Shown piece after piece: positions 17,964 through 26,801 of a stretch of DNA of 64,000 bases. Made by a program: the position numbers and the translations under genes. The number at the start of each line of letters is the position of its first letter. The first letter of the stretch is position 1. The notes below the pieces were generated by a model, which worked only from the letters and a program-made list of their open reading frames with translations, made no database searches and was not told where the DNA came from. The DNA is from Lutibacter litoralis (GTDB taxonomy: Bacteria > Bacteroidota > Bacteroidia > Flavobacteriales > Flavobacteriaceae), in contig NZ_BMNS01000006.1 of NCBI RefSeq assembly GCF_014646675.1, positions 1 to 64,000 on the forward strand. The letters are read 5' to 3'.

Positions 17964-19238
17964 ATGATTTCAGAAAAATTAACATCACAACAAGCAATTG
18001 ATTTAGAAAACAAATACGGAGCACATAACTACCATCCACTTCCTGTAGTTTTAAGTAAAGGAGAAGGTGTATTTGTTTGGGATGTAGAAGGAAAAAAGTA
18101 TTATGATTTTTTATCTGCGTACTCCGCAGTTAATCAAGGGCATTGCCACCCAACAATAATTAATGCTTTAACAGAACAAGCTAGTAAATTAACCCTAACA
18201 TCTAGGGCATTTTATAATGATGTCTTAGGGAATTACGAGAAATACGTAACCGATTATTTTGGTTTTGATAAGGTTTTGCCAATGAATACAGGGGCAGAGG
18301 CAGTTGAAACTGCTATAAAATTATGTAGAAAATATGCGTATGAGAAAAAGGGAATTCCGGAAAATGAAGCGCAAATTGTAGTTTGCGAAAATAATTTTCA
18401 CGGACGTACAACTACAATTATTTCTTTTTCTAATGATGAAGATGCACGTAAAAACTTTGGTCCGTTTACGGCTGGGTTTATAAAGATCGAGTATGATAAT
18501 TTAGAAGCGTTAGAAAATGTATTAAAAGCAACCAAAAATATTGCAGGGTTTTTAGTAGAACCAATTCAGGGTGAAGCTGGAGTTTATGTCCCTTCTGAAG
18601 GATATCTAGCAAAAGCAAAAGCATTATGCGAAAAATACGATGTACTGTTTATTGCAGATGAAGTTCAAACAGGAGTTGCAAGAACTGGACGCTTATTAGC
18701 AACTTGCGGTAATTGTACTTGTGAAAATAAAGATTGTTCGGGAACACCTGAAGTTAAACCAGATATTTTAATTTTAGGAAAAGCTTTAAGCGGAGGCGTA
18801 TATCCAGTTTCTGCTGTTTTTGCAAATAATGAGATAATGAATGTTATAAAACCTGGACAACATGGTTCTACATTTGGAGGAAATCCTTTGGCGTGTGCTG
18901 TTGCAATTGCTGCCTTAGAAGTTGTTAAAGATGAAAAACTTGCAGAAAATGCAAATATTTTAGGTGAACTTTTTAGAAGTGAAATGCAAAAAATTGTTGA
19001 TTCAAGCAATTTGGTAACTGCAGTTCGTGGAAAAGGATTGTTAAATGCAGTTTTAATTAACGACACTGAAGATAGCACTACAGCTTGGGATATTTGTATT
19101 AAATTAAGAGATAATGGTTTATTAGCAAAACCTACACACGGAAATATAATTCGTTTTGCACCCCCACTAGTAATGACTAAAGAACAATTGTTAGAATGTG
19201 TTGCAATTATAAAAAAGACAATTTTAGAGTTTAAATAA
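17964..19238 (+). CDS. rocD: Ornithine aminotransferase
   Basis: PLP-dependent transfer of the delta-amino group of ornithine to 2-oxoglutarate, giving glutamate semialdehyde (arginine/ornithine catabolism, proline link). The 424-residue protein shows [18 protein letters not shown], the aromatic [23 protein letters not shown], and the PLP lysine K273 in [10 protein letters not shown]. An unusual cysteine cluster (C248, C251, C253, C258) is inserted just before that lysine region, between RTGRLLAT and PEVKPD. The gene is monocistronic with a clear terminator. Confidence 0.95.
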   Translation: MISEKLTSQQAIDLENKYGAHNYHPLPVVLSKGEGVFVWDVEGKKYYDFLSAYSAVNQGHCHPTIINALTEQASKLTLTSRAFYNDVLGNYEKYVTDYFGFDKVLPMNTGAEAVETAIKLCRKYAYEKKGIPENEAQIVVCENNFHGRTTTIISFSNDEDARKNFGPFTAGFIKIEYDNLEALENVLKATKNIAGFLVEPIQGEAGVYVPSEGYLAKAKALCEKYDVLFIADEVQTGVARTGRLLATCGNCTCENKDCSGTPEVKPDILILGKALSGGVYPVSAVFANNEIMNVIKPGQHGSTFGGNPLACAVAIAALEVVKDEKLAENANILGELFRSEMQKIVDSSNLVTAVRGKGLLNAVLINDTEDSTTAWDICIKLRDNGLLAKPTHGNIIRFAPPLVMTKEQLLECVAIIKKTILEFK

Positions 19239-19264
19239 ATTTTAATAATAAAGATTATAAAAAG

Positions 19265-19290
19265 AAGCGGCAATTATGCCGCTTTTTTTA
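19265..19290 (+). terminator. Terminator of rocD
   Basis: The 8-bp stem AAGCGGCA / TGCCGCTT (19265-19272 with 19277-19284) has a four-base loop and a T tract. Confidence 0.9.
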
Positions 19291-19320
19291 GTGTTTTTAT
19301 ATTTGTGTACAGTGTATAAG

Positions 19321-20310
19321 TTATTCTGAGATTTTTTCAATTTCTTCTTTTGAAAAAGTAGTATTTTTAATAGCCTTTAAACTATCTAAAATTTGTTCGG
19401 TTTTACTTGCTCCAATTAATACAGATGTAATTCTGTCATCTTTTAAAATCCAAGAAATGGCCATTTGTGCCAAACTTTGATTTCTGTTTTGAGCAATTTC
19501 ATTTAATTGCTTAATTTTTGAAAGTTGCTGTTCTATTTGATCTTTTTTTAAATAACGTCCATCTTTTATAGCTCTAGAATCTTCAGGAAAACCATTTAAA
19601 TATTTGTCAGTAAGCATTCCTTGTGCTAATGGAGAAAAAGCAATTGCACCAACTCCTTCTTTTTCAATCAAATCTAACAACCCGTCTTCAACCCATCGGT
19701 CAAACATATTATATCTTGGTTGATGAATTAAACAAGGAGTTCCTAATTTTTTTAAAATTTTAAAAGCTTCTGCTGCTCTTTCAGGTTGATAGTTAGAGAT
19801 ACCTACATACAATGCTTTACCTTGCCTCACCATTAAATCAAGTGTACCCATAGTTTCTTCTAAAGGGGTATCATAATCTGGACGGTGGTGGTAAAAAATA
19901 TCTACATAATCTAGTTCCATACGTTTTAAACTTTGATCTAAACTAGCAGTTAGGTACTTTTTAGAACCGAAATCACCATAAGGACCATCCCACATATCGT
20001 AGCCAGCTTTAGAAGAAATTATTAATTCATCTCTATATTTTTTGAAATCTTTTTTTAATATTTTTCCGAAAGTTGTTTCCGCAGAGCCGTACGGTGGACC
20101 GTAATTATTTGCTAAGTCAAAATGAGTTATTCCATTATCAAAAGCACACTTTAGTAGATTTCTTGCATTCTGAAAATCGTCATTTCTGCCAAAATTATGC
20201 CATAGGCCTAGCGAAAGTTCAGGAAGTAACAAACCGCTGTTTCCTGTTCTTCTATAATTCATTTTGTTATATCTCGAAGCGTCTGCTTCATATTTAAATT
20301 TTTTACTCAT
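19321..20310 (-). CDS. Aldo/keto reductase (YghZ/MgrA-like)
   Basis: A 329-residue NADPH-dependent (beta/alpha)8 oxidoreductase. The catalytic tetrad is visible: Asp and Tyr in HFDLANNYGPPYGSAE, Lys in IISSKAGYDMW, and His in DIFYHHRPD. The long GYDMWDGPYGDFGSKKYL loop is characteristic of the L-glyceraldehyde-3-phosphate reductase (YghZ) subgroup, which detoxifies methylglyoxal precursors and related aldehydes. It stands alone between the rocD terminator and the acyltransferase gene. Confidence 0.88.
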   Translation of the reverse strand: MSKKFKYEADASRYNKMNYRRTGNSGLLLPELSLGLWHNFGRNDDFQNARNLLKCAFDNGITHFDLANNYGPPYGSAETTFGKILKKDFKKYRDELIISSKAGYDMWDGPYGDFGSKKYLTASLDQSLKRMELDYVDIFYHHRPDYDTPLEETMGTLDLMVRQGKALYVGISNYQPERAAEAFKILKKLGTPCLIHQPRYNMFDRWVEDGLLDLIEKEGVGAIAFSPLAQGMLTDKYLNGFPEDSRAIKDGRYLKKDQIEQQLSKIKQLNEIAQNRNQSLAQMAISWILKDDRITSVLIGASKTEQILDSLKAIKNTTFSKEEIEKISE

Positions 20311-20352
20311 AATTTAGCTGTTACGAATTAATAGGAATTTACTGTAATTTTT

Positions 20353-21234
20353 TTATTCAGGTGCTTTATCTTTGTGTTTAAAGCGTTTATGTGTCCAAAA
20401 ATAATACGCTGGATTTGTTCTAATTTGTTTTTCAACTTTTTCTAAAAAAATATCGGTTAATTGGTAATCTTCATATTTAGTAGCGTCATTTGTAATTAAA
20501 CTAAAAGTGGTTTCATAATGGCCACGTTTTACTTTTTTTACATCCATAAATACCATATTTAAATCATATCTTTTTGCAAGCATTTCTGCCCCAGTATGAA
20601 TAGGAACTTTAACGCCTAAAAACTCATTCCAATAAAAAGTCTTTTTTAATTGTGGAGATTGATCGCTAAGTAAACCATACATAGCTTGTATGTTATTTTT
20701 TTGATTGGATTTAATTTCAGCAATAATTTTTGAAGTTTGTACTAGGGAAGTTCCAAATTTAGATCTAGATTTTAATATTTTATTATTAAAATACTTGTTA
20801 TTTACTTTTGTATAGGCGGCATATCCTTTATAAGAAACAAAAGAATCTACGCTCATTATCCACTCCCAATTTGCATAATGCGGGCCAACTAAAACTACAC
20901 TTTTCCCGTCTTTATACAATTCTTTAAAAAAATCAATATTTGGGTATTTGTATCGTTTATAGATTGCTTCTTTAGATACCGTAAACGATTTTATCATTTC
21001 TATAAATACATCAACAAAATGCCGGTAAAATTCTTTGCTAATTTTCACAAGTTCTTTATCGGTCTTTTCTGGAAAAGAAAGTTTTAAATTATTAAAAACC
21101 ACTTTTTTTCTATAACCAATTATATAATATACCAGTAAATAAAGACCATCAGAAATAATATATAATATTCTAAAAGGTAAAATAGAAAGTAACCAAATTA
21201 TTGGGTAAACGAGTATGTAAATAAGTAAATTCAT
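20353..21234 (-). CDS. Lipid A biosynthesis acyltransferase (LpxL/HtrB family)
   Basis: A 293-residue inner-membrane enzyme that transfers a secondary acyl chain to the lipid A precursor. The HxxxxE active-site motif is in GPHYANWEW. Other family features are the N-terminal TM (LIYILVYPIIWLLSILPF), LLSDQSP, and the C-terminal TNPAYYFWTHKRFKHK box. The ATG at 21234 (MNLLIYIL) is chosen over an upstream in-frame start because it begins directly before the membrane anchor. Confidence 0.9.
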   Translation of the reverse strand: MNLLIYILVYPIIWLLSILPFRILYIISDGLYLLVYYIIGYRKKVVFNNLKLSFPEKTDKELVKISKEFYRHFVDVFIEMIKSFTVSKEAIYKRYKYPNIDFFKELYKDGKSVVLVGPHYANWEWIMSVDSFVSYKGYAAYTKVNNKYFNNKILKSRSKFGTSLVQTSKIIAEIKSNQKNNIQAMYGLLSDQSPQLKKTFYWNEFLGVKVPIHTGAEMLAKRYDLNMVFMDVKKVKRGHYETTFSLITNDATKYEDYQLTDIFLEKVEKQIRTNPAYYFWTHKRFKHKDKAPE

Positions 21235-21339
21235 ATTGATTGATGCAAATATCGCATTTAATTTTTGTTTCTTGGTGAACAATTAATTCAATATCATCAA
21301 TTTTTTATACATTCGTGCAATCGTCTAAAAATAATTTAA

Positions 21340-21984
21340 ATGAATATAGATAAAATACTGTTAATTCTAATTATTGCTAATGTAATTGCCTCTATTAAGG
21401 GGTTTAGTGATCGTATATTTTTTGACAAGTATAAATTTCAGATTGGAGCTATAAATAGAGGTGAAAAAATTAGGATGTTAACTTCAGGGTTTTTGCATGT
21501 AGATTACTTGCATTTAATTTTGAATATGTATGTTTTGTACATTTTTGCGCCAATAATAATATTAAAATTGGGAGTTATTAAATTCTTAATACTCTATTTT
21601 GGAAGTTTAATTGCTGGAAGTCTTTTAACGCTAACATATCATAAAAATGAATTGTATTATAGTGCTGTTGGAGCTTCTGGAGCAGTGGCTGGTATAATTT
21701 ATGGCTCTATTTTGTTGAATCCATCAATGAGTTTAATGATTTTTCCATTGCCAATACCTATTCCAGGCTACATTTTTGGAATTGGTTATATACTTTATTC
21801 TGTTTATGGAATGAAAAAGAAATTGGGGAATATTGGACATACAGCGCATTTAGGTGGCGCAATAGGTGGTTTTGCTTTAACACTATTAGTGTATCCAGAA
21901 GTATTTTTGAATAGTACTTTTACGGTTTTAATTTTAGGAGTACCAATTGTGTTATTGTTGCTTTTTGGAAATCGTTTAAAATAA
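21340..21984 (+). CDS. Rhomboid family intramembrane serine protease
   Basis: A 214-residue, six-TM protease. The catalytic dyad is Ser113 in VGASGAVAG and His170 in GHTAHLGGAIGG, and the oxyanion-side His58 and Asn62 lie in LHLILNMY. The gene is divergent from the acyltransferase gene and ends in a bidirectional terminator shared with the tRNA-Gly gene. Substrates are unknown. Confidence 0.92.
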   Translation: MNIDKILLILIIANVIASIKGFSDRIFFDKYKFQIGAINRGEKIRMLTSGFLHVDYLHLILNMYVLYIFAPIIILKLGVIKFLILYFGSLIAGSLLTLTYHKNELYYSAVGASGAVAGIIYGSILLNPSMSLMIFPLPIPIPGYIFGIGYILYSVYGMKKKLGNIGHTAHLGGAIGGFALTLLVYPEVFLNSTFTVLILGVPIVLLLLFGNRLK

Positions 21985-22014
21985 AAAAGCCAAACAAATG
22001 TTTGGCTTTTTTTT
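21984..22014. terminator. Bidirectional terminator between rhomboid and tRNA-Gly genes
   Basis: GCCAAAC(A) / (T)GTTTGGC (21989-21996 with 21999-22006) is flanked by an A run on the left and a T run on the right, so it can terminate both convergent transcripts. Confidence 0.85.
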
Positions 22015-22015
22015 G

Positions 22016-22088
22016 AGCGAGAGACCGGGCTCGAACCGGCGACAGTCAGCTTGGAAGGCTGAAGCTCTACCAACTGAGCTACTCTCGC
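22016..22088 (-). tRNA. tRNA-Gly (anticodon TCC)
   Basis: A 73-nt cloverleaf on the minus strand. The acceptor stem GCGAGAG pairs with CTCTCGC, the D arm is AGCTCAGTTGGTAGAGCT, the anticodon stem TCAGC/GCTGA carries the loop CTTCCAA with anticodon TCC, and the T arm is CCGGTTCGAGCCCGG. The discriminator base is T, as expected for tRNA-Gly. The 3' CCA is not encoded. Confidence 0.97.
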
Positions 22089-22356
22089 AATTGGTGAGGC
22101 AAATATACAATCCTTTTTAACTTTAGCAAACGTTTTTTTAAGAAATTTAGTTTTTTTTTGTGTTAGAGAATTTAAACTTTTAAGTGATACCTTTTTAAGG
22201 TTTATTTTAAATATTATTTGAATTAATTTATCTTTAATAAGTTTATTTTTAATACTAAATTAGCTGTCCGGGTTATTCTTTTGAGGGCTGGTAATTTGTG
22301 GCTGACTCATAGAAAACTATAAACAGTTTTAAATCAAGGTTTATTATACAATTAAA

Positions 22357-22791
22357 ATGATAGAAATTAAAAATATTAGTGCACAAGAAACCTATGCTAT
22401 TAGATTAGAAGTATTAAGAAAAGATATAGATTTACCTTATAAATTTAATGGAGATTTAGATAAGGATACTTTTCATCTTGGAGCTTTTAAAGAGGATAAG
22501 TTAATAGCTGTTTCAAGTTTTATGAAAGTAAAAAATAGAAACTTTAAAGGGTTGCAATACCAATTACGAGGTATGGCTACTTTAACGCAATATCAAGGTT
22601 TTGGAATAGGTAAACAGTTAATTATAAAGGCTGAAAAAATTTTAAAACCACTAAATATTGACTGTTTATGGTGCAATGCACGTGTAATTGCAGTTGATTT
22701 TTATAAAAAACAAGGTTTTAAAACTTTTGGAGAGGTGTTTGATATTCCTTTAATAGGAGGTCATTATAGTATGTATAAATATTTAACTTAA
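22357..22791 (+). CDS. GNAT family N-acetyltransferase
   Basis: A 144-residue acetyl-CoA-dependent acyltransferase. The acetyl-CoA site is visible as LRGMATLTQYQGFGIGKQLI (motif A, Q-x-x-G-x-G/A), and the C-terminal VDFYKKQGFKTFGE is motif B. The acceptor substrate cannot be predicted. The M15 peptidase gene follows after 2 nt, so the two are probably cotranscribed. The roughly 260 nt upstream, to the tRNA gene, hold nothing I recognise. Confidence 0.85.
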   Translation: MIEIKNISAQETYAIRLEVLRKDIDLPYKFNGDLDKDTFHLGAFKEDKLIAVSSFMKVKNRNFKGLQYQLRGMATLTQYQGFGIGKQLIIKAEKILKPLNIDCLWCNARVIAVDFYKKQGFKTFGEVFDIPLIGGHYSMYKYLT

Positions 22792-22793
22792 CT

Positions 22794-23507
22794 ATGCTAC
22801 GATATTTTTTATGTTTTTTTATTTTTATGATGAATTTTAAGACTTTATCTCAAAATCAATTTAGTGCAAAAGCATTAACGGGTAGAGGAGATTTAACATT
22901 AGTAGGAACATCTTTTAAATTACAAAAAGAAGCTTTTGACGCTTTTCAAGAGATGAAAAAAGCAGCTTTAGAAGAAGGTATTACTATTAAAATTGTTTCT
23001 GGTTACAGAAGCTTTAATCGCCAAAAAAAAATTTGGAATAGAAAATACAATTCATACATATCACAGGGTTTAATGCCAGATGAAGCATTACAAAAAATAA
23101 TTGAATACTCTACGCTTCCCGGTTCTTCAAGGCATCATTGGGGAACAGATATTGATATTATTGATGCCTCAGTTCAAGCTCCTAGTAATTTATTAAATAA
23201 AATTAATTATGAGAAGGATGGTGCATATTTTGAATTAAAAGAATGGATGGATAAAAACGCTGAATCTTTTGGGTTTTATTTGGTTTATACTAATAATTTA
23301 GAAAGAAAAGGGTTTAAATATGAGCCATGGCATTATACCTACAAGCCTTTATCTAAGCCAATGCTCAATGCATTTAAAAGAATAGATTTAATAACATTTT
23401 ATAAAAATTTAAAATTAAATGGTAACCAATATTTAACAAGAGAATTTATAGTTAAATATTCTTTAGAAAACATTTTGGATATAAATCCTAGTCTATTAGA
23501 TGATTAA
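22794..23507 (+). CDS. M15 family D-alanyl-D-alanine carboxypeptidase
   Basis: A 237-residue secreted zinc peptidase of the VanY/M15B type that trims peptidoglycan stem peptides. It has a signal peptide (YFLCFFIFMMNFKTLSQ). The substrate and zinc motifs are IVSGYRSFNRQKKIW, SSRHHWGTDIDI (zinc His and Asp), and EPWHYTY (catalytic Glu and zinc His). It sits in a two-gene unit with the acetyltransferase. Confidence 0.9.
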   Translation: MLRYFLCFFIFMMNFKTLSQNQFSAKALTGRGDLTLVGTSFKLQKEAFDAFQEMKKAALEEGITIKIVSGYRSFNRQKKIWNRKYNSYISQGLMPDEALQKIIEYSTLPGSSRHHWGTDIDIIDASVQAPSNLLNKINYEKDGAYFELKEWMDKNAESFGFYLVYTNNLERKGFKYEPWHYTYKPLSKPMLNAFKRIDLITFYKNLKLNGNQYLTREFIVKYSLENILDINPSLLDD

Positions 23508-23614
23508 CATTTCGGTCGAGTAATATTGTATTTAAAAAAAATAGATTAAATTTGAGTTTTAAATAAAATAAAGAAGAAGTCATTAATTTAAATTTTAGTC
23601 ATATCACCCTATAA

Positions 23615-25657
23615 ATGATAAAAAATAGTGCTTTTTTAATTCTATTTTTAATTACTTTTAAAAGCAGTGCTTTTATTTTTTTAAGTAACAATAAAGATAT
23701 TCCAAATAATCTTAATAATAAAAATGCAGATTCTATTCGAGTTGCAGAAATTATTGAAATTGGAAATAAACATTATTATAAGGAAGAAATAGATTCATCG
23801 TATTACTTTTATAAAAATGCTTTAGAATTGGCTAAACGGATAGATTCTAAATCTCAAATAGCTGAATGTTTGTTTAATATTGCATATTATCATCAAGAAA
23901 CCTATAAATTTAATAAAGCCATTGAGTATTTTAACGAGGCACTTATACATTATGAAGCGTTAAACAATTTGAAAATGGTAGCCCAAATTAAAAATTTAAT
24001 TGGGTATAATTATTCAACTTTAACAGAGGGAGATAAAGCAATTGATTATTATTTTAAATCTCTAACTCTTTTCCGCAAATTGAATAACAAAGAAGGAGAG
24101 GCTTATAATTTTGTTGATATTGGAAATTTATATTATGAGAATGAAAATTATAATTTTGCTGAAAAATATTATAATGATGCCTTAGATATCTATATAAATT
24201 TAAAAGATACCCTTGGCATTTCATTAACCTATACAAATATTGCAAATGCAATAACAGACTCAGACGCTACTTCTAATGCGGTTGAATATTATTTTAAATC
24301 TATTGAATTACAGGAGTCTATTGAAGATAATGAAGGCATTGCTTTAAATTATAATAATATTGGAGATTATTATATGAAATTAAATAACTATGATGATGCT
24401 AAAGTTTATTTTAATAAAGCTCTTGAAAAAACAACAGAGTTAACAAATAAGGAAGGATTAAAAGCAATAATTTATTTAAACCTATCAGATTTAGAGAAAA
24501 GTATTGAGAATTATAATAACGCAATATTTTACGGGAATAAAAGTCTTGATATATCTAATAAATTAGGTTTGTTAGATATAAAAAAAGATAATTTAAAAAA
24601 CTTGTCGTTTATATATGAAAAAAGAGGCAATAAGTTAAAAGCCTTAGATATTTTAAAACAATACACAGTAATAAATGATACTATTTTAAAAACCAATAAA
24701 AGAAAAAAGGTACTATTGTTTAATGCTTTAAATAAATTAGAGGAGTCAAATTTCAAAATTAATGAACTCTCATTAAAAAATGAAAATGAAAAGAAAATAA
24801 TGTATTTTTTAGTTATTGCAATTTCAATTTTTGGTTTTTTAGTTATTGTTTTAATTTACCAACAAACATCAAAAAAGAAGGCCTATAATTTATTAGAATT
24901 TAAAAATTATCAAATTCAAAGAATGAATAGGGAAATTAAACTTCAAACAGATAATTTAAAATTATTAAATGATACTAAAGATAAATTTTTCTCAATAATT
25001 GCCCACGATTTAAAAAATCCATTTAATTCTATTAGAGGTTTTACAGAATTATTGATAGAAAACATGGCGACCTATGATGAAGAAAAACGCCTCAAATTTT
25101 TAAAAATTATTAAAGGTTCAACAACCAAGGCTTCAGATTTATTAAATAACCTATTAATCTGGGCAAATTCACAATCGGGAACTCTAAAATTTAAACCAGT
25201 TAAAATAGAGTTGGTAAAACAAGTTTCAGATGTTATTTCTTTGGTTGAAATTCAGGCAATTAATAAAGAAATTAGTATTTACAACAATGTATATCATAAC
25301 TTGTTTGTAAATGCTGATGTAAATATGTTAAATACAATTCTTAGAAATTTACTATCTAACGCAATTAAATTTACAAAACTTAAAGGTGAAATTTATATAA
25401 CTTCAAGTATTAAAGATAATTTTGCAACTGTTTCTATTAAAGATACTGGAGTAGGCATGACCCAAGCTTATATGGAAGATTTATTTAATATTGAAAACAA
25501 AAACTCTGGTATAGGTACAGCTAATGAGCAAGGATCTGGCCTTGGCCTTATTCTCTGTAAAGATTTTGTTGAAAAAAATGGTGGTAAAATTTGGGTTAAG
25601 AGTACGTTAAATAAAGGTAGTGAGTTTGTATTTTCTTTACCGGTTTACCAAGAATAG
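23615..25657 (+). CDS. TPR-containing membrane sensor histidine kinase
   Basis: A 680-residue orphan kinase. A signal peptide is followed by about eight TPR units (residues ~45-360), for example AEYYNDALDIYINLKDTLGISLTYTNIA-like repeats, then a TM segment at about 392-413, a coiled coil, and the HisKA domain with phospho-acceptor H464 in IIAHDLKNPFNSI. The HATPase_c domain has N (LLSNAIKF), G1 (IKDTGVGM) and G2 (GSGLGLILCKDFV) boxes. Periplasmic TPRs suggest sensing through protein or peptide binding. No response regulator gene is adjacent. It is convergent with the next gene, with only 4 nt between. Confidence 0.92.
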   Translation: MIKNSAFLILFLITFKSSAFIFLSNNKDIPNNLNNKNADSIRVAEIIEIGNKHYYKEEIDSSYYFYKNALELAKRIDSKSQIAECLFNIAYYHQETYKFNKAIEYFNEALIHYEALNNLKMVAQIKNLIGYNYSTLTEGDKAIDYYFKSLTLFRKLNNKEGEAYNFVDIGNLYYENENYNFAEKYYNDALDIYINLKDTLGISLTYTNIANAITDSDATSNAVEYYFKSIELQESIEDNEGIALNYNNIGDYYMKLNNYDDAKVYFNKALEKTTELTNKEGLKAIIYLNLSDLEKSIENYNNAIFYGNKSLDISNKLGLLDIKKDNLKNLSFIYEKRGNKLKALDILKQYTVINDTILKTNKRKKVLLFNALNKLEESNFKINELSLKNENEKKIMYFLVIAISIFGFLVIVLIYQQTSKKKAYNLLEFKNYQIQRMNREIKLQTDNLKLLNDTKDKFFSIIAHDLKNPFNSIRGFTELLIENMATYDEEKRLKFLKIIKGSTTKASDLLNNLLIWANSQSGTLKFKPVKIELVKQVSDVISLVEIQAINKEISIYNNVYHNLFVNADVNMLNTILRNLLSNAIKFTKLKGEIYITSSIKDNFATVSIKDTGVGMTQAYMEDLFNIENKNSGIGTANEQGSGLGLILCKDFVEKNGGKIWVKSTLNKGSEFVFSLPVYQE

Positions 25658-25661
25658 TTTT

Positions 25662-26102
25662 TTAAGTTAACTTCTTTTGCTTATTTTTTTCAAGTGTATT
25701 CTCTACTATTTCAAATATTTGCATTTTTAAATATTTATAACTACTTATAAATTTGTTTATTTTTAAAGCTAGACTGTTATGCGTTTCTAAAAAGTTTTCC
25801 TTGCTTTTATCAGCTCTATCAACTAAATCGGATATTTTTACTTCATGATTTAGCACTTTTTCTTTAAGACTTACACAATCATTCTTTTTTTCAAATATTT
25901 CTTTAGTAACTTCTTTAATGCGTTCATATAATCCAGCATCTAAAAAGTCAATATATTTTGCACTTAACAGATGCTTTAAAAATTGAATTTCATAACTGAT
26001 AAAATCAATTTCAGAGAGCCACGTTTTAGAATCTTCATGAAATTCTTCAATGGATTTATTATTTGAGCTCCCACTTTTTTTACTTTTTAAAATTGTCGTC
26101 AT
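25662..26102 (-). CDS. Small helical protein of unknown function, 146 aa (paralogue of the 26207-26611 product)
   Basis: A soluble, strongly helical protein without Cys in its C-terminal half. It has a Ser/Lys-rich N-terminus, then W-LSEIDFISYEIQFLKHLL, a central Lys/Glu-rich coiled coil, and an end of FISSYKYLKMQIFEIVENTL. The same pattern (W, F-x3-E-I-x-F-L-K, and FI-x-SY-x-x-LK) recurs in the neighbouring gene. I do not recognise the family. The promoter has a TGAT-N4-ATCA site centred 33 bp from a -7 element, so it probably belongs to the stress regulon of this segment. Confidence 0.7.
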   Translation of the reverse strand: MTTILKSKKSGSSNNKSIEEFHEDSKTWLSEIDFISYEIQFLKHLLSAKYIDFLDAGLYERIKEVTKEIFEKKNDCVSLKEKVLNHEVKISDLVDRADKSKENFLETHNSLALKINKFISSYKYLKMQIFEIVENTLEKNKQKKLT

Positions 26103-26132
26103 TTTTATATATTTTTAATAAATTATGTATTC

Positions 26133-26175
26133 TAAAATTAAGAACTATTTGGTGTATTAAAAATGATGTGCATCA
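26133..26175 (-). promoter_or_regulatory. FNR-like promoter of the 25662-26102 gene
   Basis: A perfect TGAT-GTGC-ATCA site (26164-26175) lies inside the longer inverted repeat AAATGATG-TG-CATCATTT. The -7 element TAATTTTA (minus strand, 26133-26140) differs from TAnnTTTG only in the last base. Centre-to-centre distance is 33 bp, and the ATG at 26102 is 30 nt further downstream. Confidence 0.7.
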
Positions 26176-26206
26176 TTTTATAGTATTTGTGTTAGCTTTT
26201 AATAAA

Positions 26207-26611
26207 CTAAGTTGGTAATAGTGCATAAACATAGTTGTAAACTGTATTTTTTAAATTATTATAAGACTTTATAAAAGTTAGTATTTCATCTTCGAGTAGG
26301 TTAAATTCATTTGTTAGGTGAGAATCTTTTTTATGAATTTTCTCTTTTTTATTTTTTTTAATTTCCTGATTTACGAGGGTTAATTTCTTTAAAATCAGTA
26401 GTCTATTAAAATTAAAATCATCTAATTTTTTACTATATATTTGAATATTTTCAAACAAGTTTCTAGCATTTGTTGAAAAAGGGTAGGTGTTTATAATTTT
26501 TTTTAAAAAATCAATTTCAGTTTTAAAAAAAGTTAGATATGAAACCCAATTTTCCAATTTACCTACAAAATCATCCTTATTTTTATTACTAAAATTTAAA
26601 TTGGTTGCCAT
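26207..26611 (-). CDS. Small helical protein of unknown function, 134 aa (paralogue of the 25662-26102 product)
   Basis: A helical protein with the pattern ENWVSYLTFFKTEIDFLKKII at residues ~21-41, a very basic middle (IKKNKKEKIHKKDS) and FIKSYNNLKNTVYNYVY near the C-terminus, matching its neighbour in layout. There is no signal peptide or TM. It has its own FNR-like promoter, so the two paralogues are separately transcribed but probably coregulated. The family is not recognised. Confidence 0.7.
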   Translation of the reverse strand: MATNLNFSNKNKDDFVGKLENWVSYLTFFKTEIDFLKKIINTYPFSTNARNLFENIQIYSKKLDDFNFNRLLILKKLTLVNQEIKKNKKEKIHKKDSHLTNEFNLLEDEILTFIKSYNNLKNTVYNYVYALLPT

Positions 26612-26631
26612 GATTCTTATATTAAGGTTTT

Positions 26632-26674
26632 CTAAATTACGTTAGAATACCTAATTCTAAAATGATATTCATCA
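26632..26674 (-). promoter_or_regulatory. FNR-like promoter of the 26207-26611 gene
   Basis: TGAT-ATTC-ATCA occupies 26663-26674. The minus-strand -7 element TAATTTAG at 26632-26639 has one mismatch to TAnnTTTG. Centre-to-centre distance is 33 bp, and the ATG is 20 nt downstream of the -7 element. Confidence 0.65.
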
Positions 26675-26734
26675 AGTCTAGAAACTAATAAGCTTTATTT
26701 TTTTGCTTTAATCTTGTACATTTTTTTTTAAAAT

Positions 26735-26777
26735 TGAGCAAAATCATTTTAAAAATTTAATGCTATATATAGCTTTA
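26735..26777 (+). promoter_or_regulatory. FNR-like promoter of the WG-repeat operon
   Basis: TGAG-CAAA-ATCA (26735-26746) has one mismatch to TGAT-N4-ATCA. TAGCTTTA (26770-26777) differs from TAnnTTTG only in the last base. Centre-to-centre distance is 33 bp, and the ATG at 26802 is 24 nt downstream. It should drive the four-gene unit 26802-29183. Confidence 0.6.
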
Positions 26778-26801
26778 TAGGAAATATAAACATAAAGTGT
26801 C

